From assembly GCF_017591425.1 (NCBI RefSeq), contig NW_024466218.1:7680001-7744000 (forward strand): a stretch of 64,000 bases of DNA, in the 5' to 3' direction. This document shows, piece by piece, positions 48,001-59,419 of this stretch. The notes under the pieces were generated by a model. The model did no database searches. It saw only the letters and a list, made by a program, of their open reading frames with translations, and had not been told where the DNA came from. Position numbers and translations under genes: made by a program. The DNA comes from Ochotona curzoniae. Its lineage: Eukaryota; Chordata; Mammalia; Lagomorpha; Ochotonidae. Each line of letters opens with the position of its first letter. Position 1 is the first letter of the stretch.

Positions 48001-49019
48001 AAATTTGTCCTCAACTTCTATAATGTGTTGAAGAGAAAGGTGTTTACCCAAGAAGAAATCTAATATGGCTTTCTGCTGCGTGGATGTCATTTTCATTTGA
48101 CAGAGTGTGTATTTGGGTGGTAGATGTTTGCTTTTCATTTGCCCACTTAGAGGTTTTTTTCTTTATCCTTTTGGAAATACATTGATTCATTTTGTGAAGT
48201 GTAGAGAAAACAAAAAAGAATGTGATTTGTGACAAGGGCAAAAACTGAGCAAAACACTTATTTATCCTCCCTCCCACTCTGTTCTCTACCATTGCATCTT
48301 AACAATTAGCCTTTGCACAGTGCAAAGCACAGAAGCCTAAGACTTCATTACCCTCACATTCTGCTGTCTGATTGCAGCAGCTGGAATTTTAGGATACGTA
48401 GCCGTAATGTTCCCCAGTTTTACTTTCAGTGATTGTATTCTGACCTCTTCTATTGAAAATGTATGGGGGGGTGTATAATCTCACTGTATGGAAATGACGT
48501 CGTCTTTGCTATCGGTGTTGCAGCGTTGGAAAGCAGGCAGGACAGGTTTGCACTGTGGATATCCATACCCCATCTTGCCAAAGGATAAATAAAGGGCATT
48601 CATTCATCAGCTTTCAGGCTGCCACCCCCCTCGCTTTTCCCCCAGTCCCCAACTCTGTCAGAAATTGGGAGGAGGGAGGTTCTGATTATTTTTGCCTATT
48701 TCTAGCAGAGCTAGGCATGAACAATTAAATTTAGGGCTTCCCTGTGGTCTGTGAATAACAGTGCACAGTACCAACCATCAGGGCACAAAGGCAGACAACA
48801 ACAACAAAAAAAAGGCCTTTTTAAAAAAAATTTTTTTGTTTACCCTTCAGGACACTGTTTACCTTATTGCTGAAGGGGAAGTTATCATCTCATCCCGTTT
48901 GGAAATTGTACTGGGTTTTTATTCTCTAGCTTTGAGTTGCAAACTGTCCAGAGACAAAGTGGGTCTGTCAGCCTGGGGCTGGGGATTTATCTAGGGCCCT
49001 TCTCTGACCCGACCCCCAG

Positions 49020-49021
<2 letters not shown>

Positions 49022-49066
<45 letters not shown>

Positions 49067-49083
49067 TGTCTGTCTGTCTGTCC
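49022..49083. repeat. Compound (GT)n(CTGT)n microsatellite
   Basis: About 21 GT units followed by about five CTGT units. Frames reading poly-(Cys-Val) or poly-(Thr-His) here are artefacts of this tract. Confidence 0.97.
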
Positions 49084-49879
49084 CTCCATCCACGTGTCTG
49101 TCTCCAGCTCAGGCGTTTCACTCTCCCTAGAGGACTTTCTCCCTTCTTCCTTCTCTCCACCCTCCCGGTTCTCTTTTCCTTGATTTTTTTTTCTTCTGTC
49201 AAACCGTTTTCTTTTTCTCCCTTTCAACCAGAATGATTTTTCCCCCTCTTTTCTCCCTCTCTAAATTTACTTCACAGCAGATTGTCTTGTAGTAAATCAC
49301 CAAAAACCCAAATAGCACTAAAGCATTCTGATACAACATTAGCATTTGCTTAACAAGCACAAGATAAACATTAAACAAAGAACTGCATTTCTTTATTAGA
49401 GGCTGCAAGATACATAATCCATGAGCACAAGAAACATGGGACCCAGTGGATATGCAGATGTGTGTTATTTCATTGGCGCTGGGCGGCCTTGTTAGAAAAG
49501 GTTTTCATCTGAAGGCTTGGGGGTGGATGGTTGACTGTCCCTGGTGGGGCTGTAACTAGATACAGAGACTGTTGCAAGCTAGGCTGGGCTCCCTGGTGAA
49601 CCTGCTGATTGGACAGCCTGAGGACAACTTGGGAAGCATCGGGAAGTGAACTCAATCACCTTGGGGATGATAGGGTAGAACCAGATGAAGGCATTTGACT
49701 TCTTTTGTAACTCCCACTAAGGACAGATTGCCAGTGCGATCCAGCCTCCATAACTGCAAATCAGGCCCTTTCCCCTATGCCGATTTCATTAGAATGGCCA
49801 GCATGGTGCAAAGAGGGAAAAAAAAAAAAAGGTTAGACACAGTAATTTTACAGGCAGGCGGGTACAAAAAAAATCTGCA

Positions 49880-50200
49880 TAATTAAGCAGTCAAGGCTGC
49901 TAATAGGGGAGTTTATATGCTCTGGGACCAGGCAAGGGCAGCACATATGGATATAGCACTGGATATTAAATCTACGGCATGCAGACTTACTTCAGGGCCC
50001 TCAGAGAAAAGGCTAATTATAGAGAGAGGAATTGTGTTTACTGGTCTGTCTTGGGCAAAGATGGTGAAAGAAGTGCAACCAAGTTTTGCAGTTAGACATG
50101 AACAGGCTGTTAATAGAGATATCAAAATATGTGCTTGTGGTTGCTTCCAACCTAATCAACACAAAATTATAGATTCTGTGGCCACTCCCCGCCCCCTTCT
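49880..50200. promoter_or_regulatory. Candidate conserved non-coding element
   Basis: Repeat-free, evenly composed sequence with 'gcataattaagcagtcaagg', 'aaggctaattatagagagag', 'ggctgttaatagagatatca' and similar homeobox-type words. It is open on the plus strand for 99 codons and on the minus strand for 70, which can be a by-product of constraint or chance. I do not recognise either peptide. Confidence 0.3.
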
Positions 50201-51700
50201 CCGTTACCTCCTATAGACAAAATGCTTAGAGTTAAGTGCCCTGCATTAAGTGCATGCAGAATGTCAAGACGCACAGGATAGGAGTGTGTTTATTATTAAA
50301 TGGCCACCAGTTAATCTCAGCTGTGCTCTTTGATCAGCAATAAATTTTATTTAGCCATGTAGGTAGCTCTCTTTTAAAAATGTCAGTGCTGCTGGGCATG
50401 GGCTCAAAGTCAGCACTTAAAGATAAACGGAGAATCCGAATGGACGTGGCAGGGGGCAGGGGCATGCCTTGGGAGAAAGGGTGTGTTTCTAGAAGGGGCT
50501 CCAATGGGATGGACATTAACATTTCATAATGCAGATCAAAGGTAGAGACAAAACCCAGAGGCCCCTTTGTCACAGGCCCCTAACGACCGCTTCATCCATG
50601 AGCTGAGATGATTTCTTGCAATTATTAACGAGATTCGTTTCATATTGGTATGTATGTATGCATGTACGGATGCATGCATGTGCTTATTTATTTATTTAAT
50701 TCCATACAAAGAACGTTTCCTGAAGGAGACAGGGGAGTGGGCCATTTGCCCCAGGCCTGCTGGGGAGTTTCAGGGCAGCAAAGCCTCCTGCAGACTTGTG
50801 TTAGCAGTCTGGACCCTTTGTCCTTCAGGGAAGCTGCCCGTGGAAAACAACAGCCCTCTCCTCTCGCAGATTTGTGGCCGTGGGCTCAGGCCGCTCGTGA
50901 GCCTGACGTGCATTCCATTACTTCGCCATGACCAGGAGGGCCCGAAGAGAATCCCACCGCCTCGTCTCCAGACGCCCTGAAACCTCGGGCTTAGGAAAGT
51001 AAACAGCAGCTGAGCAGCCAGATACTGGGTCAGGCCTGCCTGACATCTGCGCTCTTCTTACAGGCAGGGAATCCAGTGCTAATGAGGAGACCCAAGCCTG
51101 AGCTTGTGAAAGGGAGACCTGCAGAGGCTAATGAGCAGGCAGATTAGCCCCTTAAAAAGAGGAAGAGCACCCCACTACACACAGGACACCAGGCACCTTC
51201 TTCTCTGTTTCTTACTTGTCGTTCACTGACTGATGGCAGCGTGGCAGAAATCAGTTTCACTGAGAACAGCTGGTCAGACACCGTAGCAGTTGGCTGAGGG
51301 GTAAAGGTCTTCAGAGGACGGTCGGATGCAGGCATCCATGTAGCTGTCTTATACAGATGTTTTCACATGTGTTTCTCCTTACGGATTATTGAATTTCTTT
51401 TGAACTTGTGTATTTTCTAATTTAAAAAAATTTTTTTTTCTTGTTAATATTGTCTCCAATCAGGCCTCTGATCAGCGTAGGGAGGGTCAGGCATGGAGGA
51501 AGGTGGGTAGGACAAATATTGCAACTTTTTTTTTCTCCTGTGTCTGCAGGGGAGGAGAGAGGGGAGGCTGCTCCTTGCTGTCAAACTATATTGACACCTG
51601 GGAATAGGGCAACGGTCATTTGATGATGTCTTAGAGAACATGCTATGAGGAAGAGTGCTCCAAGGGTGTTACTTGAGTGGTTTGATAGCTCTGAGAAGTG

Positions 51701-52110
51701 GCTGGTTCCACTGCTCCAAGGTTCAGAAAATCTTTCTAAGGTCTAGTGGTTGGCACAGTCCACTCCAATGTGTCCACAGACCCAGGAACATGCTGCAAAG
51801 CTTGACCAGAATTGTCCAACCTGTTCTTCTTTCCATCCTCTGACAAGGCAGTTGACATCTCCAGCTGGCCAAGATGAGCTGGCCATCATGCCCCCTGTGT
51901 GTGTGGGTATGCTGTCCACTACACAGGCATCAATAACGGAGGAGGCCCAGTGCTGATCCATGTACTTCAAGGTTGGACCACACATCCTGTGATCTTTCTG
52001 TGTGGCTGTGGTCTGAATCCAGCAGTCCACTTAAAAAGTCCCCCCGAGAAACCTTATCTGGAGTGACCTCAGATTTGACACTTGCATGTGCCAACCAATT
52101 CATGGTCAGC
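51701..52110. repeat. Unclassified sequence leading into a tandem array
   Basis: 'aaggtctagtggttggcaca' and the C/T-rich words after it look like the start of an unclassified interspersed element. I could not tie it to CSINE, L1 or an ERV with confidence. Confidence 0.25.
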
Positions 52111-52725
52111 TTCCATGTGTTACCTGAACCAGCCAGTGTACATAACAGTGGATACAGCTGCCTGGCTAGTTCTGCCCTAGTTCCATACCTCATGTGAACC
52201 AAAAAATCCTGTGGCCCTGGCTAGCCAACCTGCCATAGACCCAGTCCTCATGCTTACTAGCAGGTGCCACAGCCTAATTGGGACAATCCTCAGTAACCCT
52301 CACTAGGCCTGTTCCCAACACCAGTTTTTGTGTGTGCCAGCCTTTGCTGCAGCCTAGCCTGACCTAACCAACATCCCATCCTGTGCTTGTACACACCCAT
52401 GGATGCTGCAGCTTAGCTCAGCCCACCCGGTCCCCAGACCCAGCCCTCATGTATGCCAATAGGTGCCACAACATTATGCAGCCTACCACCCCCAGCCCTG
52501 GTTCTCGTGCTTACCATGGTAAGTACAACTAACAAGGGAGTATGCACAGTTTTCCTGCTAGGCATGCTCCCAGTCCTGGATCTTACACCTGCCAAGGGAT
52601 ACTGTAGTCAAGCCTTACATGACTTGCACCCAGTCCTGACACTTGCTAGCTGGTGCTATGACCTAAGCCAGCTGGCCTGCACCCATTGTGGCTTTTGTGT
52701 GTGCCCGAGGGTGTGGCAGCCTAGC
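52111..52725. repeat. Degenerate tandem array, unit about 53-76 bp
   Basis: A motif of the form 'acccagtcctcatgcttact' then 'agcaggtgccacagcc' recurs with decay. Unit starts lie near 52,239, 52,313, 52,374, 52,438, 52,491, 52,567, 52,628 and 52,682. The block is richer in C and G than its flanks and all units share one orientation. It could be an old minisatellite or the internal repeats of a retroelement leader or LTR. Confidence 0.6.
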
Positions 52726-53745
52726 TCAAAATCAGGATCCTGAAGATTTCTTTCTAAATTCACCAGCTTCTAGAATCCTCTCATTTCTAGAGGTTGCAGT
52801 GGGGTGGCATCTTAAAGAACGAAAAAAAAAAGTACGATGGCCTACAGATTAGTTGGGACAGTGTAGAATGAGTGGGTGTCATGGCATTTGAATGTTTATT
52901 CAGGCCATCCTTTTTATGCCCCCTCTCCATCCTGGAAACATCATAGAATAAAGAAACATTTGTAGGGAGGTCTACACAGAGGTCAGTTCCTGGAAAATTG
53001 CAACAGCTACATCTAGAACACAGAGTGGGGCCTGTGAACATTAACAGGCCTTGCCACAACTAGGAAAAGCAGTATTGTTTTTAAGATACAAATACGTACA
53101 GAGAAGTGTGTTACTTTTATTTCTAATCCTATATTATATTTCTAATTCTGTTCACTTTCATTTCTAAATTTTCTAGACTTCTCCAAAGTTTAGAGAGCTG
53201 GGCAAGGGATAGAGAAATGATATGCATTTAAGAGTCTCCAAGTGCATGGCTGCATTGCTTTGAAGCAATGACGGGTATACCTGTCCAGTCCAGGGGTGAC
53301 CCTCAAATCCTTCACAACCCAGGAGCTTCACCAAAGTGATCTGCTGCCTTTTCCCTTCTTTATCCTCTCTTCTTTCCCAGCCTCTTGCCTTCTACCCATT
53401 CATTTAACCAAACAAAAACAAAAGAAAAAAAAATAGAGTTGATCTTGTAGCAGAAATCAGATATGCATTTATGCCGGGCACAGGCTGGAGGTTGTGACCC
53501 CTTCACTGAGTTTCCTATAAAGGACACTGGGAGTTCAGAGAAGAGATTAAAGCTGACTGAGGGACAGGGGCTTGGCAGGGGCCCACGTGGGAGCAACAGC
53601 CGAGGCTGTGACAGATCATTCCCACTGAAGCTGTGCTGCTCTTGCTCATTCCCCGACTAAGAGAACACATTAGCCCCATGAGCACACTGACATGTGGTCT
53701 AAACTTGACTCACCCCCTACCCCCACCACATGCTTGAACAAAGTT

Positions 53746-53785
<40 letters not shown>

Positions 53786-54374
53786 GCTCTCTCTCTCACA
53801 CACACACACACACACGGTGGGGGAGGAGGAAAGAGGCAGTGTCTTGAGATGGAGTTTTCCAAAGTGGATAATTTAATAGCATTAACATCTTCTGAGTATT
53901 GTCTTCAAGTTTATAGTTACCATATGCTGAGATTTCCTTGTAAATGTCTGGGTTAAGTTAAAAACTAACAAAAGGTCTCTGCTGGATTTATCCCAGTACT
54001 CCCACATGTCTAGGAGCCTGGCCAGCACGACACTTTGCTATAAGCAAAGGGGCTGGAGGCATCTCCTGAAGGCGACCCTGACCTTGGGGCTCCCATCTGC
54101 TCTTTCTCCACAACAAGATAGGTTTCTACCCTGGTAGTGCCCATCTAGGTCTTCCCTCTCAAGTCCTGCAAGATGCGAAACTGCTGTGAGGTTGCTGACA
54201 CAGCTGCACACCGAGGGTGCCGACTGTGGAGCTGTGCCCAAACACCCTGGGTCCTGTGCTCTTTGCCCACACAGTCTATGGTTTCTCCTGTATGGAGGGA
54301 AAGAGGAATGGCATAGAGGAATAAAATCAATAAACGAATTTAAAGGATAAAAACAATTGAGGGTTTGTCCTTAA
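52726..54374. other. Unique noncoding sequence with a CT/CA microsatellite
   Basis: Apart from the tract at 53,746-53,815 nothing is recognised. Confidence 0.4.
53746..53815. repeat. Compound (CT)n(CA)n microsatellite
   Basis: An interrupted CT tract (53,746-53,796) passes into nine to ten CA units (53,797-53,815). Confidence 0.97.
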
Positions 54375-54585
54375 CATTAAGTCACATGTTAGGATGCCCA
54401 CATCCCACATTCGAATGCCTGGGTTCAAGTCCCAGCTTTGCTTTTAGTTCCAACTTCTGCTTATGCAGACCTTCAGAGGAAGGCCTGGATTGAGATCTAA
54501 TGGGGGGATAAGCCAGCAGATGGAAGCACATGATGTCTTCTCTTTCCTCTCTGTCTCACAAATAAGTAAGTAAATTTAAAAATTG
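54375..54585 (+). repeat. CSINE2 with internal deletion, plus strand
   Basis: 'gttaggatgcccacatccca', 'tgcctgggttcaagtcccag' (tRNA-like B box) and 'ggataagccagcagatggaa' are present, then 'ctgtctcacaaataagtaag'. About 100 bases of the body are missing compared with full-length copies. Confidence 0.75.
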
Positions 54586-56813
54586 ATATTAAGATACTAC
54601 TGATAATATTGATGTTATTTCAACAAATGAAACAAGCATATGTTTCACACTTGATAGCAAAAAGCATTAGTATTTTCTGAGTAATCACCCAGGCCAGGCA
54701 TTTCGCTCAGTGCTTGATGAATATTGTCTTGAGTCTTGCATGTTCAGTTCTATGACAGAAATACGGACCAGGAGAGTCAGCCAGGGCAGGCTCCAGACCC
54801 TATGTGAGATCACACAGTGTATTATGGCAGGGTGAGACTTTCTACACATTGAGTGACTCCAAAGTCTGATATCATAAAATCACTCCACATTGTCACATGG
54901 GAAGAAGGGCTAGGGGGGAATGCCCATGATCCCAGGTTGACCAGCGACATGTCTTGTGTACAAGAACTGTCCCTCCTGTTATGGAAGCAACTTCTGTGAC
55001 AGTGGGAAGATGACAGATTTGCAAACTGTCCTTGAGAGCAATGGCTCACTTGCTTTCAGAGTTCAAGTGCTATGTTAGAATTAAAACAAACAAACAAACA
55101 ACAAAAACAACTGTTTTCCCTATCATTTTAATAGATCCAATGGTTGGCCATTCAAGGTCAGAACATTTATTGAAAATTAATATTTGAGCAATACACGGGC
55201 AGGCTCAATTGCATTTGTGACCTGCTTTCTTGTATGTTTGTGAGGGTGGAGATGCGGAGAACACACAGTGGAAGCATTTTACTGCCAGAGTGGAACTTTA
55301 CAATTGAGCCAGGGGACCTTTTGGTAATGTTTGTAATGCACTGCTATTGTGATTTAGGAAAGAAAAATGCTACTGCTGGGTTTTATTTTCAACCAATTTT
55401 TTTAAACATCAATTAATGCAATCAAATGTAGTTCAGGGAAATCTTTTTATTTACATTTCTGGGGGTTAGGGAGGGTTTGTTTGTTTGTTTGTTTTCATTA
55501 ACTCCAGTCAATTCAGTGGTACAGTGTACTGCTTTCTTGGTGTTTTCCAAATCAACGTAGTGAGTTATAGTTAACAGTGTAAGTGAAACTCCACATGAGA
55601 AAGAGAAAAGAGCTTTATAACTGGTACCATTTGTTGGAAATAAATAATTCTGCCTTGTGTCACACAGTCGTTGGTTTAAAAAAAAAACAAACAGATTTTA
55701 ATCAAATGAATTGTATCAGTTTTCTTACCCAAAACAGCAAAATTGAAATATGTGATTTCTTCAAGAATTAGTCAGATTGTGGGATGCCAAGTTTTGAACT
55801 CAGTGTTGATGCACTTGAAAATAACAGCAATAACAAAAATGAGTATCATGTTTTTGACCTTAACCAAACCCCATCACAGGGCACTGCAATAAGCCATTAG
55901 GATAATCAAAACGGACCAAGCTGAATGTGAAGTTTTCTAATTTTTTTCCATATTAGCATTCATTGCCCTACCTAACATATATAACCAATACAAGTTGCTA
56001 GAGGGTCTCTTCCATGTCTTCTGAAGCATGGAGTCCCAATAAACTAAGTATCACAGTTGGTTTAATTAAAAACTTGATTGCAGGCTGAAATGTAATTAGT
56101 TCTCTTCCCCCAACTTAGAGCCTAAACCTAGATTTGGGCCAGGAACAACCTATGTTAAGTTTGAGCAATTTAGCTTTATCTAGGTTTTATATTAACCAGA
56201 CCAATGGGTGTTACTGAGCAGATTAATTAAGAGTCTGTATGTTTTATGGATTTGACAATGTGAAAATTGTCAAGGGTCATATGAACACACGTGGAGAATA
56301 TATTTGTACTCACTCTTAGGCACAGATAGTGAGAGGAAAGCTACCGCTGTAATAATGAGTCTGAATAGCACACTTCATTCAGCATCTTGTGTTATAACAT
56401 GTTGGCGTGAACACAAAGTATGATCCTTTGAAGTAGATGAGATCACAATTAGATCTAATCGGGTGAGTTAAGGCCATAATGACTACTTTGATTCGGTATG
56501 TCCCTGTTGTTACCACTTTAAGACAAAATTTCTAACATTCCTTTCAAAAGAAATGCCCAGATTCTAAAACAATATCTCACACTCGGTTGCATTGGACAAC
56601 TTTCTCCTGTTCTTGCCTTTTTAGGGGTGTCCAACTCTTCTAGTAGAGAGAAGAACAAGGTTTAGCATGGTCTACACTGGCTAGGATATCAGTCTACTTC
56701 TTATCAATAATGTGCTCTCTTTCTAAGTGAGCCATCATTATTCCTGATCTCTGAGATTAGATTTTAATTCTTTGAAGTATCTGGGGCCAGTCTTTATTTA
56801 AGGAATCCTCTAC
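54586..56813. other. Unique noncoding sequence
   Basis: Contains (AAAC)n at 55,084-55,103 and (GTTT)n at 55,475-55,494, about 370 bp apart and mutually complementary. A stretch near 54,690-54,790 may be an old MIR/L2 piece. No gene recognised. Confidence 0.4.
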
Positions 56814-57140
56814 TGGAATCCTCAGCACGATAGCCTAGCAGCTAAAGTCCCCACCTTGAACATGCCTGGATCCCATACGTGCGCCAGTTCTAATCCTGGT
56901 GGCCCGCTTCCCATCCAGCTCCATGATTGTGACCTGGGAAAGCAGTCAGGGATGGTTCCATAGCCTTGGGATTCCGTAACCTGCATGGGAGACCCAGAAG
57001 AAGCTCTTGGCTTCAGATCAGCTCAGTTCCAGCCCTTGTGACTGCTTGGGGAATGAATCATCAGACAGAAGATCTTCCTCTCTGCTTCTCCTCCTCTCTG
57101 TATATCTGACTTTCCAATAAGATAAGTAAATAATTAAGTA
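56814..57140 (+). repeat. Pika-type CSINE, plus strand
   Basis: The head 'gcacgatagcctagcagcta' then 'aagtccccaccttgaac', followed by 'ggatcccatacgtgcgccag', 'cctgcatgggagacccagaa', 'cttggggaatgaatcatcag' and 'atctgactttccaataagat', fits the Ochotona form of the SINE. Full length and among the youngest here, so it supports the species call. Confidence 0.93.
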
Positions 57141-57143
57141 AAG

Positions 57144-57450
57144 CCTCTGCTGCAGCTGGAGTTGTGACATGCTAGTTCAAGCTGCCACCTGTGGTGCCAG
57201 CATCCCATGTGAGTGTCAGTTCAACTCCTGGCAGCCCACTTCCTATCCGGCTCCCTTCTTACATGGCTAGGAAGGCAACAGAGGACAGCCTGAGTTCTTG
57301 GGCCCTGCCACTCGGTGAGAGACTCGGATGAAGCACCTGTCTCCTGGCTTTGGCGATTGCTGCCATTTGGGAAGTGAACCAGCCAATGGAAGGTTCTCGC
57401 TCTCTTTTTCTGTCTCTGTCTCTCTCTAACTCTGTCTTTTAAATAAATAT
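57144..57450 (+). repeat. Older CSINE2, plus strand
   Basis: 'aagctgccacctgtggtgcc', 'agcatcccatgtgagtgtca', 'tgctgccatttgggaagtga', a CT-rich tract and 'gtcttttaaataaatatata'. It lies in tandem with the CSINE just upstream, same orientation. Confidence 0.88.
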
Positions 57451-58308
57451 ATACAACATGTTCTCATGCGGAAATGCTACTGGACATTTTTCTGTTATGA
57501 TTAGGATCAGTGCATTTTAAGCTATTGCTATTAGTTGAAAATAACACTAAAACTATGACCCTTTATTGTTTTCTATATCTCCATAATAATGCCAGTCTGT
57601 ATTTACCCATGCTTGTTTTAATCCATCAACTATCTTACTTAGAACACTCACAATGCTCATTGCTGACTCAGGCTGTATCTCACCTATTTTATCTAACGAT
57701 TACTAGCCTACGAAATTATATGTACACTTTCCTCAGATTATCAAATATAAAAAAATCCTCGTGCTACTTTTCATTTAATTTTATTACATAGTTGATTAGG
57801 GTGGGAAGTGATGATCAAGGGTTAGGGAAAAGTGGGTGTGATCATTGTTCCAAATTTTCTACTCCCTCCTCCTGTCTCTGGAGGAAGCAGGGATGAGCCA
57901 ATCCCAGCTTCCCAACCACCTCAGGACCTGAGCATGGGGAAAGGCCACCCAGTATTAACCTAGGGTCCTGATGTGGCACATGCTGCAAGGGTTCTGCCCA
58001 GGTGTTTTTGATAGTTCTGAAATGCTGTTTATCTCACTGATCTAAGGATGAGGAAACCCTTCCAATCTCCATTGGCTGACATGGTTGACCTAAAGTCTCT
58101 ATTCAACCAGATTTTGGCTGTCATCATTTGGCTGGGTTAGTGTATCCAATTTTTTCTGTTCCCCTTCCTCTGCTATGGTACCAGATGTCCTCTGCAGATC
58201 CCAATGGGCTGCTGTATCCTCCTTGTACATCAAGGCCTATTATCCACTGCTTCATCTTTTCCACTGAGGAGGACCAGTTCTTGCAGGTTAACCCAAGAGC
58301 CCCAGCCA
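57451..58308. other. Unclassified sequence next to the inverted array
   Basis: No SINE recognised. The part from 57,800 to 58,300 may be the flank of the same element that carries the 85-bp repeats, but I cannot name it. Open frames there have no known domain. Confidence 0.35.
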
Positions 58309-58510
58309 GGTGATCCAGGCCCAGCAGCCCCCAATGCCTGGGGCTTACGGATTCAGCACTGACTGTGCACGTGGACCCAAGGACCCAGGCCAGGAAACCC
58401 GTGGCCTGCCAAATCCCTGCCCTTGGGCCTCACAGACTTGGCACCAACTATGCAGATGGGCCCAAGAACCTGGGTCAGGCAACCTAGGCCTTGCCTGACC
58501 CCCATCCCTG
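58309..58510 (+). repeat. Minisatellite arm 1, unit 84-85 bp
   Basis: Unit 1 is 58,309-58,392 (84 bp), unit 2 is 58,393-58,477 (85 bp) and a third partial unit starts at 58,478. Each ends in a 'gggcccaaggacctgggcca'-type block preceded by a 'cagactt..cac..actatgca' block. GC-rich compared with the rest of the window. Confidence 0.8.
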
Positions 58511-58689
58511 GGGGACGGGCTGCGGGATGGGCCAGGTCAGACAGCAATTCTAGCCAGTCCATATTAGGGTTAGGACAGGGTGCTGGCTGGGCTGGGCTAG
58601 GCTGCGTCACCTACCAGCAGGCTGGACTGAGGCAGGCAGCAACACCCACTGGTGGACACTGAGGTGAAGTGAGCCATGCAACTCTGGGT

Positions 58690-58950
58690 GTGGTGGATGG
58701 CATGCCCATGAGGCCCAGCGATGGGGGTCTGGTGGGACTCAGGTCACCTGGCCCAGGTTCTTGGAGCCAGTTTGCATTGTGAGTATGAGTCCGTGAGCCT
58801 TGGGGGCTGGTGTCCAACAGGGACCAGGTCAACTGGCCCAGGTCCTTGGGCCCACCTGCATGGTGGATGTTAAGTCTGTGAGTCCCAGATGCAAAGGGTT
58901 CCCCTGGGCCCTGTGTCACCTGGCCTGGGTCCTTGGGCCTCATGCTAATT
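58690..58950 (-). repeat. Minisatellite arm 2, same unit, inverted
   Basis: Read on the minus strand this is the same unit as arm 1: 58,834-58,920 (87 bp), 58,749-58,833 (85 bp), and a partial unit to about 58,690. It begins near the T-run at 58,950. Arms 1 and 2 face each other across about 180 bp of different G/C-rich sequence and could form a large hairpin. Confidence 0.8.
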
Positions 58951-59125
58951 TTTTTTTTTAAGAAAACGAATATTGCTACTGTTTTTAAGAAGCAAAGTAA
59001 GCATGAAGAGGCCACAACATTGTTGTAGCTCCCTCTCCAACCTCCATTCCTATTTACTAAGAATGACACTAGTAAGTGAGCCAAATATGACATGTATTCA
59101 TAAAGAACGTATTCTTTACAATAGG

Positions 59126-59419
59126 GTTGGGTGTTACAATACTGTAGTTTAAGAATGTGTCCCATATTCTAGCGCCAGTTCAAGTCCAGCTTCTCTGTTC
59201 TTAATTCAGCTCTCTGATAATACACCTGGGAAGGTAGCAGATAATGGCTCAATATTTGAGTCCCTGCCACCCACTTGGGAGGCCTTGGTGGAGTTCCTGG
59301 CTCCTGGCTTCAGCCTGGTCCAGCTCTGGCTGTTGTGGCCAGTTGAGGAGTGATCTGGCAGATGAAAGATCTTTTTCTGTCACTCTGCCTTTCAAAAGAA
59401 TGAATCTTTAAAAGAAATA
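59126..59419 (+). repeat. Older CSINE2, plus strand
   Basis: A diverged head ('gttgggtgttacaatactgt') precedes 'ccagttcaagtccagcttct', 'gccacccacttgggaggcct', 'ggctgttgtggccagttgag' and 'ctgcctttcaaaagaatgaa'. Confidence 0.82.

Larger units (their letters stand above)
45951..51700. other. Repeat-poor interval, candidate regulatory DNA
   Basis: About 5.7 kb without a recognisable SINE or LINE, apart from a GT/CTGT microsatellite at 49.02 kb and short T- or A-runs. A possible vestigial SINE head ('gggacccggtggctaagaca') is at about 47,490. An octamer word ATGCAAAT lies at 47,878-47,885. Open frames are at most 111 codons and overlap on both strands. No gene recognised. Confidence 0.45.

Noticed and set aside
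48937..49236. Open frames with poly-(Cys-Val) or poly-(Thr-His) runs on the two strands
   Set aside because: They are translations of the GT/CTGT microsatellite, not genes.
49935..49960. Short U6 snRNA-like word 'ggcagcacatat'
   Set aside because: Only about 12 bases agree with U6 (tcggcagcacatatac) and the match fails on both sides. No promoter, continuing similarity or direct repeats, so chance.
58564..58575. Telomere-like 'ttagggttagg'
   Set aside because: Less than two hexamer units; no interstitial telomeric array.
58309..58950. CRISPR-like alternation of repeats and spacers
   Set aside because: Units are 84-87 bp with divergence spread along the unit, the two arms are inverted, and the DNA is mammalian. 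It is a minisatellite.
58611..59165. 184-codon minus-strand frame
   Set aside because: It crosses the inverted 85-bp minisatellite, whose unit stays open in this frame over parts of the array. No known domain, so not accepted as a gene.
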